DNA from: Dysidea avara
Lineage: Eukaryota; Porifera; Demospongiae; Dictyoceratida; Dysideidae
DNA length: 64,000 nucleotides
Direction: 5' to 3'
Assembly: GCF_963678975.1 (NCBI RefSeq)
Contig: NC_089279.1
Coordinates: forward strand, 27,762,004 to 27,826,003
Each line of letters opens with the position of its first letter. The stretch's first letter is position 1. A program made the position numbers and the translations under genes. A model generated the notes under the pieces. The model had not been told where the DNA came from and did no database searches. It saw only the letters and a program-made list of their open reading frames with translations. Below are positions 1 to 10,905 of this stretch, in pieces.

Positions 1-70
1 GTTTGGATTTAGTTTATATAAATGGGTTAGGAATCTACTGTAAAGGTGTGCTAGTAGGTTTAGGAAAATT

Positions 71-176
71 TGCTGGTAGAATTATGACATTCACTAGTAG
101 AATTAGGACATTCGCTAGTAGAATTAGGACATTCACTAGTAGAATTAGAACATTCGCTAGTAGAATTAGGACATTC
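71..176. repeat. 21-bp tandem repeat (about 5 units)
   Basis: The unit CTAGTAGAATTAGGACATTC plus one base, alternating CGCTAG and CACTAG starts, runs about five times. Because 21 is a multiple of three it leaves an open frame repeating SRIRTFA/T, which I read as an artefact of the repeat and not as a protein. Confidence 0.9.
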
Positions 177-197
177 AGTGGAACTTCACTAGTAGTG

Positions 198-228
198 TTA
201 GTTAGGGTTAGGGCTAGGGTTTGGGTTA
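198..228 (+). repeat. degenerate TTAGGG telomere-like patch
   Basis: The stretch reads TTAGTTAGGGTTAGGG followed by CTAGGGTTTGGGTTAG, that is four to five imperfect units of the animal telomere hexamer. It is interstitial here and follows the 21-bp minisatellite directly. Confidence 0.6.
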
Positions 229-229
229 G

Positions 230-597
230 ATGTGAAATCAGATAAAACTAAAAGCATCTTGATATAAATTATTGCTAATAATGGAAACTTAAACCCATAA
301 TCGAAAGTTCTATGGCACACTATATAAGTGTACACTTAATATTCTCAAAACTGGCAAGGTTTGAAACATGCCACATTTGGCTACTAGTGAGAGAGTTGCT
401 ATTGAAGTAGAATCCTCAGGTTGCCAAATTGATGCAACTTTTAATGGTTGGCACCAATTCTGGCTATAACCTAGAACTTGCCAATTATGGAAATCACTTG
501 ATTCCATAAATTGCCACAAATGGCAACTTTTAGGCATATTAAAAGTTGCCAATGGTGGCTCTGAAACATACCTCTTAACTGAGGATCCCACTGTAAA
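230..597. other. no recognisable gene
   Basis: AT-rich sequence with several scattered TTGCCAA/TTGCCA words in both orientations (about 420-560). A 93-codon minus-strand open frame exists but has no recognisable domain, and I do not call it. Confidence 0.4.
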
Positions 598-925
598 TGT
601 CTGTCAAAAATACTTTTGTTTATCCACTTTCTTAAGCTGGTGATCATCTACTAGGATTGTAGGTAAATGCAGCACGTTTTTGAGCAAACCACATGACACT
701 AGATTTATTTACAATAGGTTTCAGTCTGCTTGATGCAATCCCCTGTCAGTGTTGGTCCTTTATTTCACAACTTCATGATTTTCACCAGCACATATCAATG
801 TAGTGTTATCAGTAAACTCTAGTAATCTATTAATGAGGACATTTCATTAATGTACACAAGACATAGTAAAGGGGTAAATGCACTACCCTGTGAAATTCCA
901 CCCTTTACAGGAGACCAAGATGACT
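598..925 (-). mobile_element. LINE-type reverse transcriptase fragment
   Basis: Read on the minus strand this gives three conserved blocks of a non-LTR (LINE) reverse transcriptase in order. First GGISQGS followed by PLLCLVYINEM (the family's G-PQGS...PLL-YIND-L region). Next FTDNTTLICAG at the place of the catalytic F/YADD box, with A-D-D replaced by T-D-N. Then SSRLKPIVNKSSVMWF, the W/LK-N-K-T--M-F region. The blocks fall in different frames and there is at least one in-frame stop, so it is a dead 5'-truncated relic. No other LINE domain or poly-A tail was recognised around it. The family (RTE, CR1 or Jockey type) cannot be decided from this piece. Confidence 0.65.
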
Positions 926-1738
926 ACACAAACACAACCCAAAATGGTAAAATTTGACAAGGATATCTAGGTACATGCTAAATTATCTAAATGGTCATTT
1001 TATGCAAACCTTAAATGAAATAGTCAATTTAAGTCCTTCGTCATTTTAATGGAGAGCACACAAATTAAGCATTCTTCAAATGACATGAAGAAAGTCATGT
1101 AATTAACATCCCCTTGGAAACACATGCAATTACAATAATATTTGCATCATCACACCACAAGATCTGTTGCTTCTACTGGTTACTGCTGATAATGACGACA
1201 ATGATTGATGCTTATTGTACCACTACAAGAGGCCTTTCAATTGCATGCTGTCAGCGTTTATTTTAGTCACTTAGTTCATTGGAAGAACCCTGGTCTCATA
1301 TCATTGTTAAATATTATATTAGTGTGGGCTTGAATGTGCTAAATCACTCCAACAATCCACCCTCAACTTCAGATTCCCTCCCTAAATCTTCCTACACTCC
1401 ATTGTCTTTTCTTTTAGATAGCTTTGCAAGAATGCATGTTTTTCACCACAGTAGACTCTGAATACATGTATAATGTTATAGCATCTACACAATTAAAGGA
1501 AAGCCATCATTAATGTTAGCACTACCATAATCACATGGTCATCCTTATTCATATACTTTGTACAGCAGAGAAAGCATTCCTACAAATGAATACTTCTGAC
1601 TTAAGGCTTCTGCACCATTTCTCCCTCACAAACTTGTCACCTCCACAGTCTTATACACTTTAACAAAACTTAAACAGCTCTTGTTAGCTCTATTAGCATA
1701 ATTTTGCTAGACCAGTTGAGAATAGGGAACCAGTAAGC
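926..1738. other. intergenic; 5' flank of gene A from about 1365
   Basis: Nothing recognisable to about 1364. From about 1365 the sequence is a diverged match to 46085-46464 and 55700-56088, the flanks just upstream of other gene A copies, so the duplicated block includes about 370 bp of gene A promoter-side sequence. Left of 1365 the copies share nothing, which marks a duplication edge. Confidence 0.5.
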
Positions 1739-4700
1739 ATGTACAAGAAGAAGACAAAGCAAAGACAATTCAGACCCTCCAGCATGGGATTGCTGCGTGA
1801 GCCATCTCCTGTGGAGAACAGAGTTCATGTAAGACAAAACATCATTGATGAACTGGACATGATAAAAACAAGAGTAGATCAGGTGATGTAACTATTTGTA
1901 CATATACAACTACAAGCCAGGCCACGTATTTTCTACAATTTAGATACTTCAGAGTTTTGAGGAAGAGAGTGAATTATACATGGTAGAGACTTCATAGAAA
2001 ATTTCACTATATATTTCTTTATTACAGCCATCAGCTGCGGCTGTGTCTATTCCTGTAAAGGTGAGTGTTGTATATGTCAGGCCAGACAAACTAATTTGAT
2101 AGTGTCTCAATCACAAGTGCAATGCAATGCAATGCAATGCAATGCAATGCAATGCAATGCAATGCTATATGTGTATAGATAGCTGAATCAGGTTGGTCAC
2201 ATGACTCTGAGTGTAATTATATAAATTCCCTAGTTGGTTAAATTAATAGATAAAATGAGAAACTGATGGTTTGGTCTTAAAGTCCCTTTTTTTGTACAAG
2301 GCATTAGAAAATCTCTTCAAGAAGCATGAAGCACTGGGAGCTAGAAGAGAAAAGGTAAGAAACATTTGAATACCATGCAAGTACTGTCATTGACTAGTGT
2401 GTTTGTTTGTAGGAATTATCCTCAGTAAAAGAAGTAAGTTTAACTACATATAATTCAGCTGGAGCCAAGTTCCAACTGGGTCGGCTTGTTTAACCACATG
2501 GGTCTACATTTTTATGATATATTCATTTAGTTTTTCAAGAAATGTTTAGAAAGATTCTTTGATGAGGTAAGTGTGTATAAGCATTTATAACTTGTGCTAG
2601 CGCAAGTGTGAAATGACACTGTTATAGGCTGCGGCTGCAGAACTCAACTATAGTACAAGTGAACACCACATTCCTGATATAAATGAATTTGTGTAAGTAT
2701 TAAAGGAATACACAACCTTAGGGATGTACATGTCATGTTTGTACATGTGCACAACTTAATATACATAGGTCTGCGATTCAGAATGCATTTCAAATGGTAC
2801 AACAACTGAAAACCCTCAATGCTCAACTAGTTGCTAAGATGTCTGATGCTCTTAGGTAAGTCATTTTTATATACATATACTATATAAGTTAGTGACCACT
2901 AATTTATTAGAAGAAAAGATTTGCAGTCACATGGAAATGGTAATGGTTATAAGTAGCTACATGCTTGTATCACAAGCCATGTAATGCTAATGTGCATATA
3001 TGGAAATATTCTATATATAGCAGGAGACAGTGGAATACATAACAGAGATCAAATACTCACTATGTATACAAACGAGGCTGTAAAGTGTGGCAGGTAGTAC
3101 TATGTAATCATCTACACACTTGTATGTCTATAAAGTTCATATGCATAGGCTGGAGAAAACCATCAAAGGCATGATTGAGGTGAGAACTTCTCTCAAAATG
3201 GAATACCACCACTTTTAATGCTTGCACACACTGTAGGAGCTTGAGAGTTTAAAGACTCACAACTCATATTTAATGCAAAGAAATGAAACAGAAAAATCCA
3301 AACTAAGTGAAATAGAAATATCAAACAGAGAACTTGCTGAGGCTAGTACCTCTACAAGAGATTTGTGCATTATGTTGAATACATTAGACTGTTCAGAAGT
3401 TGAGGACAGAGGTTAACTCACTAAAGCATAAAGCTGCTAGACATACGTCTACCTCTCAGGTGTGTAGGTATACGTTGCAGTAACTCTTGCAGTAATTCCA
3501 ACTTATTTTTCTTACTTTTATGTGTAGCAAGTCAACCATCATGCAAATTCAATCCATGCTGCATCAAGACAATTCAGTCAAGCAGATAAAAATGAGACCA
3601 CACACGCTGGAGCCTCACAATCAGAAGCTGCATCACATAGTAAGACTATAATTGTCCCCTCTACTAGCACAACCAATCAACAAAAAGAAGAAAAGGAAGA
3701 ACAAGTTAGTGACTTTTGAATCGCAAAATGTAACGTTTGTTCTCAATATGTGTACGTAGGTACCTACTGCTGTTGCCTCTAAGAAACAAAGTGTAAGAGG
3801 CATAAATCATTTTATTTCCAGTTACAAGTTACCTCATGTATACACAGTCAACAAAACACACATCTAGACTACTGGAACAACAGCTTAACACTATGGAAGA
3901 GTTACTGATGCAAGGGCAGAAAAAAATGAATGCTGTTGAGAAGGAAATAGCGGAACTCACTAATATGACTGATGAAACTTTGAGCCATAAAGTAAAATGT
4001 CTTTAAGTGATGTATGCAACACAGCAAAGGTATATAACATTATATCTTCACATTGTAGTACAGAGAACAGTACAATTGTTTGTGTGAAGCAGTGGATGTG
4101 ATAATGATTTTATTAGGAAGAGAAGGTACTCAATTCCATGTGGTGTGTGCATTATCAATATAACTACATCCACAGGATCAGAGAAATTGATGATGACTTT
4201 AAGTAATGCTGCTCCTAACAATATTTTTGGTGATAAGGTTAGCTGCATGTTATGCAACTTTCACTTTAAGTTTGCAAGACATTTTTCCTTGTGCACCATG
4301 GCTGAAAGTATGCTTTCATCAACTGAAAGTTACACAACTATTAATTTTACTTGAACATTTTTGTTACAGAAACTGGTTATTCCAATCAATAACTTGGCGG
4401 ATGTCATCAAAAGTGGTCAGTATAGTAGCACTATACAGTTTACAACAAATCCTAATTTAAACCTTTTAGCTGTTTCTCGAGTCATGTTAGAATTAAAGTT
4501 GTTTATTAAGCTAAAGGTAATTGCATTTAAATGTGTAGCATAATGATATGATTTCAGTGGATGCATCAGAGAAAACTAGCTGCCATACCAAATAAAAGAA
4601 CTTTACTGACTAGTGAGGACACTAAAAAGGTAATTTTGGATAAACAAGTGTAGTGATATTTCATGTGAGCAACTGTACTAATAGAGTATTAATGAACTAC

Positions 4701-6767
4701 AAAAATGGCTGGACAAAGAGCTAAAAGGAATTGATGAAGAAATCATAGGATCTGTACAGCAGTAAGAGTAAAGTAAGGAGGTGGTTTCCATTATAGAATA
4801 CACTTGTATAGTTATGAAGAACACAAGAAGGAAATTGAAACTACACAAGTAGCATACTTTGATCAGCTCTCAAAGAAGGTGAGTAGAACTATTGTACGTA
4901 TTACACAGACCAATGCTATACTCATAACAAAGGTTGATGGTACTATCCAGAAACTATACAAATCAATGGAGAAGCTTGAGGTTCCAGGTAATAAAATGAA
5001 AGTGTGCACAACACACAGCGGTAGATCCATGGGAGAGCTGCATGTATAGAACCATCCCAAACAAGACTAGTATACACATCTTTGGACAATTTTTTAAAGC
5101 GCTTATGTATTTTACCATCCTTTATGGTAAATTTATCTCCCTGAACCCTTCATATTACCAAGTACTAACTATTCTGCATCTATGCTTCTGAGTGGAACTC
5201 CCATACTAAAAGCCTGGATTGGCCACTGCAACATTACTTGTATTAAATTGTTATAGATGAAATAGAGTCAATGCTGGGAAACATCCTCGCCACAGTAGAG
5301 CAACTAAATGATGATCCTGCACCCAAACTTAAACCTGTAAGCTACTATATCTGTTACAATAATTGTATGCAAATGCTGTGCACTACAATTATGTACTACT
5401 GTCATGTTACTATATAGTGCATGTCACCAAATTTGTGACAAGATATCTTTCACACACAGTAATGTTTCACTTTCCAACTTTGACAATGCATATCTACAAA
5501 GTGAGAAAAGCCATTGCTTTCTGAGGTATATATTTAGAACTTAGCTACAATATATAAATAATCAATGGAGAAATTTCTGGTTTCTGTGTTTTACAGAAAC
5601 AAAATTATTATCTTTCAAATTTGCAGTGTTGCATGTGTGTGTGGAAGACTATTGATTGCAAATCCAGTTAACATATGTGACTGGGTCTGCGAAAATAGGG
5701 CATGTGGGCACATGATTTTTGCCTACTTTTTCAAAATTTCATCAATCATAACGTTTTGTACCATTATGCTATGACAATGCACTTTTTAGCGTTTAGTAAG
5801 CATTTAATAGGCTTTATGATGCAAGTTACAGAATGCAAATATTCTGTTCCGGTACTGAGATACAACCAGTAGAGTGACGGGATGTAGTTTGTGCCCACAT
5901 ACCCTGTTTTTGCATGCCCGGTCACATATTCTGGTAGTATGTATGTACATAGCTACATATATGCAATATATGTATGCGAGTTCTGTCATGTATTATTATT
6001 ACAGTCATGTACAATGTATCCCCCTTTTGAATTTACAGCACACAAGCTCTATGGAAAGCACTGAAGAAGAAATAGTTGCAACAAATGTAGTGGGAGGAAA
6101 TGCTAACTGGCTAAGCACACTCTCTATTCCAGGCTAGTAATGTATATACTATGATATGAATGGTGCACAATGTGTTGTGTGTATACAGCCATTGATGTAA
6201 TTAGGAAAAATGTGGCTGGTCACTTGAGGACAAAGGTACATGTATGTACATTGTCCACATAAATATGTAGTGTTGGACCTGTATTATTCATAGCATGGAG
6301 TTAACATTAGCTCAACATCATGGAGGACGAAGGCCTACAAAAAGAAAGAAAGACCACAACCAAGTCATCAGGAAAATGTATGTATATGGAGTTTAAGAAA
6401 AATGCATGCTGTTTGATGAATTGTTTGTTAGACACCAAGCAGAAAATTTCTAATGCCTTCATTAGCAAATCGCGTGGACTTTAGCGCGAATAGCAGTTTC
6501 AATTTCAGCAATCAACCACCTTCAAAGTCACCTTCAGAAGCTGTTCACTTACCAACTATACACAAACAGCAACCAAGAAGGTTTTCAGAAGTTCTTCAGC
6601 AGACAATGTATCCTTATGCAACCAGGCACACTCCAGCTACAACTAATGCCACAAGAATATTTGCTCGTAAAATGTCTCAAAAACAACAGAAGGTGACACA
6701 TGCTCTTCCACATGTAGAGAACACAACTAAACTCACAGGACCCAAAACAGAAAGACCACGACACTGA
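1739..6767 (+). CDS. gene A1: multi-exon, probably coiled-coil protein of unknown function
   Basis: I do not recognise the family. Coding exons that join in phase with AG/GT borders: 1739-1882, 2028-2060, 2301-2354, 2413-2433, 2531-2566, 2628-2692, 2769-2855, 2911-2939, 3021-3093, 3149-3179, 3237-3459 (frame unclear), 3528-3704, 3760-3792, 3848-3991, 4059-4125, 4176-4237, 4370-4415, 4470-4516, 4558-4629, 4685-4761, 4797-4878, 4909-4987, 5257-5336, 6039-6132, 6189-6235, 6294-6377, 6432-6767. The product is about 770 residues. It starts MYKKKTKQRQFRPSSMG and ends in a basic, Pro/Gln-rich tail closing KTERPRH. The middle is rich in E, K, Q and L (for example ALENLFKKHEALGARREK), which suggests coiled coil. 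No signal peptide or membrane segment is visible. Two oddities: exon 11 cannot be carried through in one frame, and the intron after 6132 needs a GC donor. It is the only copy here with both its first and last exons. Expression is unproven. Confidence 0.6.
2119..2165. repeat. (GCAAT)n pentanucleotide repeat in gene A1 intron 2
   Basis: Nine to ten perfect GCAAT units. The other gene A copies have only two units at the matching place (about 21990, 49670 and 56475), so the expansion is specific to A1. Confidence 0.95.
5676..5926. mobile_element. Tc1/mariner-like MITE in gene A1 (TA target)
   Basis: A 251 bp element has imperfect terminal inverted repeats of about 37 bp, starting TGTGACTGGGTCTGCG and ending CATGCCCGGTCACA. 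TA is duplicated at 5674-5675 and 5927-5928. Copies A2 and A3 carry the uninterrupted site (AACATATTCTGG), so this is a clean insertion with a 2-bp TA target duplication, the hallmark of Tc1/mariner transposition. It has no coding capacity. A diverged relative sits in the ML-gene introns at 42446-42685 and 52703-52942. Confidence 0.85.
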
Positions 6768-7512
6768 TTGTGTATATATGTCACTTTAGTAACTCACTAC
6801 TAATATTCATATTGTATACACTATTTTGTTATGTACTAAATCTACAGTAAATCAAGGCACATGGTAGTGTGTCGTGTGGCCCAAGAAGTCGGCAAATCAC
6901 ACCATGCAGTGATTTCTTGGTTACCATGCACCTTTCATTTCACAACTTTTTCACTATGCATGGCTTTTTAGGGGCGATACCTTTGCAGCTTAGTATAGAA
7001 TGCATATATAATGCACATCAATTCCACAGCTATCATGGTAATGAAACGAATATTTCACTGTGGCCACTGCACATGCACATGAAATAAAATGTCAGAATTC
7101 ATATAATAGTAATATAATTATGTACTCATTCATGCCATACTAGCATTTATCGTCCACCTGTATGTAGGAATGAAATGTGTCAATGCCCAAGTAAATGTGA
7201 CAAGTTACCTTCCTTGCCGTTTAATATCACAGCTAAAGTAATGGGTTTGCTTCCCTGTATACTAAGTGATACCTGTTACACCCAAAAGTCTCCTTTGCCA
7301 TTCAAAAGTACTCACAATTCCATCTAATATACATATATAAATAACTCCCTGATCCTTCAATTTTGGTTAGGTTTCCCATGGCAGACAGAGTCCTTGTATA
7401 TAACTACCAAATCCACAACCATCAGATGATGGTGGTGGATAGACCGATCAGTTACACGTATGTACGTGGGAGAAAGATTGGTGACAAGTAGGTTAGAGGT
7501 GAGCTAACTACA
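6768..7512. other. gap between the converging genes A1 and B1
   Basis: Contains the 3' ends of A1 (+) and B1 (-) and an old E-element terminus (6851-7010, listed separately). The remainder shows no gene. The matching interval of the second copy is 26696-27451. Confidence 0.5.
6851..7010 (-). mobile_element. old remnant of E-element ends (hairpin plus foldback arm)
   Basis: ATCAAGGCACATGGTAGTGT at the left edge is a decayed version of the hairpin end of elements E1-E3, followed by the same GGCCCAAGAAG stretch. About 50 bp further on, a segment around 6935-6990 resembles the foldback arm (TTTCACAACTTTTTCACTATG, then GCAGCTT). Both ends lie next to each other without satellite between them. The same relic is at about 26780-26940, so it predates the A-B block duplication. 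Confidence 0.55.
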
Positions 7513-10454
7513 TTAATGATGTTTCAACTTGCAACGAAGGACTTCAGGATGTGTGATAATTGTAACTTTATTTCTTTTACTAGCTACCATTGTGAAACTG
7601 TTTATGGTCTTTAAGTCAGGCAATGAAGAATACTTATTAGTTAAATCTGCACTGTTGAGCCTGTAATTTTCAGTTTTACTCTAGGACGATAAAAATGATA
7701 GCAACCATTATAGTCATAAAGCATGTGTACCTGATATATTCATTGTGTGATGAATTATGAGTGACTTGTGTGGCTATTAATATAGTGACATACTATATCA
7801 GATGTTATTTGGTTAACTTACTGATATTGGTGGTGGTGTAGTCTTGTTTGTAGTAGTCAGTTGTTTGCTGTCATAAGTTGTTATGAATAATGGCTGTTTA
7901 GTGACCTTTTTGCTGTCAGTTGATGCATTTTCTCCTTCCAAAATCAGCTTTAAAGTTTGATGTTTCTTAAGTATAACATGTAACTAAGCACTGTACATCC
8001 TACATACGATCTGTACATCCTAGAATGCTTACTTTATTAATCTTCTCTAGCTGTTGCCTAAGTTTATCAGCTTCATTATTAGCCTTTGCAGTTGCTTCTT
8101 CATTCTCCTTTACTAGCTCTTTATATCGCTTTTTGTAAATCTCAAGCTTCTTTCCACATTAAAAAAACGTACAAGCTTATATGTCAGCAAGCATGTATAA
8201 AATACACCCCATGAAAGTTACAATGTATCAAGCATATAATAATACTTTACTTTTTGGTTTGCCTTGAATTCTTTCTCCATCCTGTGAATTTATAGTACAT
8301 CATTAACATAGTGACTAGTATATAATTACTTGAAATTCTCAGCAGCAATATTTGTGTAATAAACACGCAGTTGACTATTCACTCTACGTGTGGAGGAGGA
8401 AAGGTTCTTTCCTATACATGAACACAGTGAACATATATTTACAAATAATACTATAATAATATACTTTTAATTTTGTGAGTAATTTTCTCTGGTTCTGCAG
8501 TTTGTTGATGCCTATATACAGTATACAGAACAAGTTTAGCTACATGTAATGCATAAATTGTCATAAGATATAAGGAAATCATAAGTGTTGTAAAACAACC
8601 ATGCATATCTGGGGATGACAGTATATAACTTTGTACACAAACAAATTAAATGTAAACATTTTAATGCACAAGCAAATTGTGTGCATAAACTGTATAAGTG
8701 TGCTAGTGCATTTTGCCATAGATGGATCTAGGAGACACCGTTAAGGAGGTGACGGTAAGGAGATTTGAGGAAGAGCAAGATACCTTAGGACAACTCCCTG
8801 GTACACAAGCTATATTCTTTTACATAAATTCGGTTAGTATAGCATGATGAATGAAAGATGCTTACACACCAAGACTCTAGTTGGATGTCTTTTAAATAAG
8901 ATAACCTATATGTTTGAATCTGAGAGCATTTTTGATAGCTATTTAATTAAGTGTATACTTTGAAAAGCATGTGTTAACCTAGCAAACTAGTTGTCCTGAG
9001 GCAGAGCCTGTTTGATGGCTAAGTGTACTCAGCACTCAGTGCTTCTTAAAAATGAAGTATGCAAAAAACTTTTATCAATGTAATGCTCTATTAGAGTAGT
9101 GACTGTTCTTTTAGAGTATCTCAATGTTGATGCAACAACTTTAAATAGGCTGTAGGACCAGGAGTCCTACAGACCTTCAGCACTTGTGCTGTAAAGCCTT
9201 AATAAATAAAATAATGTCCACTTGGGGTACTTTGAGATAATAAAGTCACTCTCTAAGGTTCCTATGGATATATACGCTTGAAATTAACAAGGAGAAAACA
9301 TCCTGACCACCTGGCAAACTCCTGTAAGCGTTTGAGCATTAATTGGATGGCTGCAGGTTCGAGACTGCCCAGGTCCAGTCATGGATTTTTTCTCCTTTCT
9401 CCACTATTTCAAACATACTATCTGTAACAACTTTAAACAGGCTGTAGGACCAGGAGTCCCTCTACAGACCTTCAGCACTTGTGCTGTAAAGTCTTAATAA
9501 ATAAATAAATTTAAAAAAAAAATAAATAAACAGACAAACCAATTTCTTCACAGTTTATTCATGTAAAACTGTTGTCTTCATATTTGTCCATTGGCTTTCT
9601 GTACTTCAAAACAGTGTGAATAATTCCCTGCTTGTCTTGGTGTCAATGTTGTCTTATAAGTCCAAGAGGAGCAAGAGAAGGGCTTTTCTCAGACCTATAC
9701 ATTTTGAAATTGAGATCCTATTAATGGTACAAGTTTACTGCTGGCACTGTTGAATGTACCAACATACAGTACCAGTGCTTCCAAGTACAAAATGTCTGCT
9801 TGCAAATTTCACTTTGCATGCAGTGTGTATTTCTTGTTACTGCTATAATTTCTTGATGTATGGTATTTATTACCAAACTTGATCCTTCAGTGTTGATGGT
9901 GTTATAATGCTAGCTACTGTACCTGCATTGTGAGTTGTATAGCTTGACTTTTGACTTGATCAGTGTTTTAAATTTCTCCAGTGCTGCCTCAGTATCAACA
10001 CACATTTGACTGGCAATAAAAGAGTAAAATGGGGAAATTCTTTAATACTTACTAAAAGAGGTTGAAGTCAGGAATCTTGTTACCATCCTAACGTTTCTAT
10101 TGTAGTTTTGCAAACAACAATTTATTGTATAATGCTACAAACTCACATCATCAATGAATTGATCAATCTTACATGATTGGGCTGTGAAGAACTAAAGACA
10201 AATTATCTTTCTATCACTGTATTAGTTACACATAGTACTTACATTGTGCACTGTTTGAAGTTCCTAGAATACAAACAGAGCCAAACTTTCATTATGCGTT
10301 TGTGCATGTGCATGCTGTATTTGTCACATGTATGTATGTATGTATGTATATATGCGTATGCGTGTGTGTATGCATGCATTAAAAAAATATCACTTACTGA
10401 AGTTTTATGTGATTGTTCATATTGAAGTTTATTGATCAAATCCTTAATCCGATT
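7513..10454 (-). CDS. gene B1: multi-exon coiled-coil protein of unknown function
   Basis: Family not recognised. Minus-strand exons that join in phase: 10454-10398, 10263-10243, 10181-10147, 10009-9923, then an unresolved stretch holding a SINE, then 8511-8465, 8406-8330, 8281-8251, 8149-8033, 7965-7822 and 7680-7513 with stop TAA at 7515-7513. Exon 8149-8033 gives a strongly charged heptad-like stretch (KLEIYKKRYKELVKENEEAT, then KLRQQLEKINK), typical of coiled coil. The last 56 codons begin SKTENYRLNS and end LRCKLKHH. No signal peptide or membrane helix is seen. The 5' end is not identified; it may lie above 10454. The last exon faces the last exon of gene A1 across about 750 bp. Each border has AG and GT in the expected place, which is why I believe a gene is here despite the small exons. 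Confidence 0.55.
9139..9527 (+). mobile_element. tRNA-derived SINE with duplicated tail, inside gene B1
   Basis: An A-box-like TGGCAAACTCCTGTAAGC and a B-box-like GGTTCGAGACTGCC about 45 bp apart (9311-9370) mark a tRNA-derived head. The tail module has two small dyads, GTAGGACCAGGAGTCCTAC and CAGCACTTGTGCTG, then TAATAAATAAATAAA. A second, older tail at 9139-9205 lies directly upstream, so this is a partial dimer. It sits in an intron of gene B1 in B's antisense orientation. Confidence 0.75.
10330..10375. repeat. (TATG)n/(TG)n microsatellite
   Basis: Short TATG and GTGT repeats. The matching site in the second block (30285-30498) has grown to more than 200 bp of TG-rich repeat. Confidence 0.9.
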
Positions 10455-10559
10455 CTACACAATTACATAAGTGTGCATAGTGAAGAGGAAAGTTTTAAGC
10501 AGGTAAACTTGGTTAATATTTTGAACTTTTCAGTTGAACACTACCTATTTTTAAATTTA

Positions 10560-10905
10560 ATTTTATTTTTTAAGGCTTTATAGCACAAGTGCTGAAGGTC
10601 TGTAGGACAACTGGTCCTACAGCCTGTTCAAAGTTATTACAGTTTGAAAAGGTGGAGAAAGGAGAAAAAATTCATGACTGGACCTAGGCAGCCTTGAACC
10701 TGCAGCCATCTGATTAACGCTCGAACGCTTACAGGAGTCTGCCAGGCGGTCAGGATGTTTTCTCTTTGTCAATTTCATGTATATGTATACAAGGAACTCT
10801 AGAGAGCGACTTATTATCTCAAAGTACCCCATGTGGAACCAAATGGATATTAGTTCATTTATTAAGGCTTTACAGCACAACTGCTGAAGGTCTGTAGGAC
10901 ACCAC
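10560..10905 (-). mobile_element. tRNA-derived SINE, reverse orientation
   Basis: Same family as 9139-9527, inverted. The tail dyads are at 10575-10625 and again at 10862-10900, and the tRNA-like head (CCTGCAGCC, GCTTACAGGAGTCTGCCAGG) is between them, so the body is flanked by two tails. It lies just 5' of the first recognised exon of gene B1. Confidence 0.75.

Noticed and set aside
310-591. 93-codon minus-strand open frame
   Set aside because: No domain, no codon or splice support, and it lies beside a LINE relic in repeat-rich sequence.
8722-8847. Small plus-strand ORF MDLGDTVKEVTVRRFEEEQD...
   Set aside because: It is kept in the second copy (about 28660), but the copies are nearly identical, it lies inside the unresolved part of gene B on the opposite strand, and it has no recognisable features.
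9300-9375. A functional tRNA gene
   Set aside because: Box-like words fit a tRNA-derived SINE head, but no full acceptor stem or anticodon arm can be folded by eye, and the unit repeats with SINE tails.
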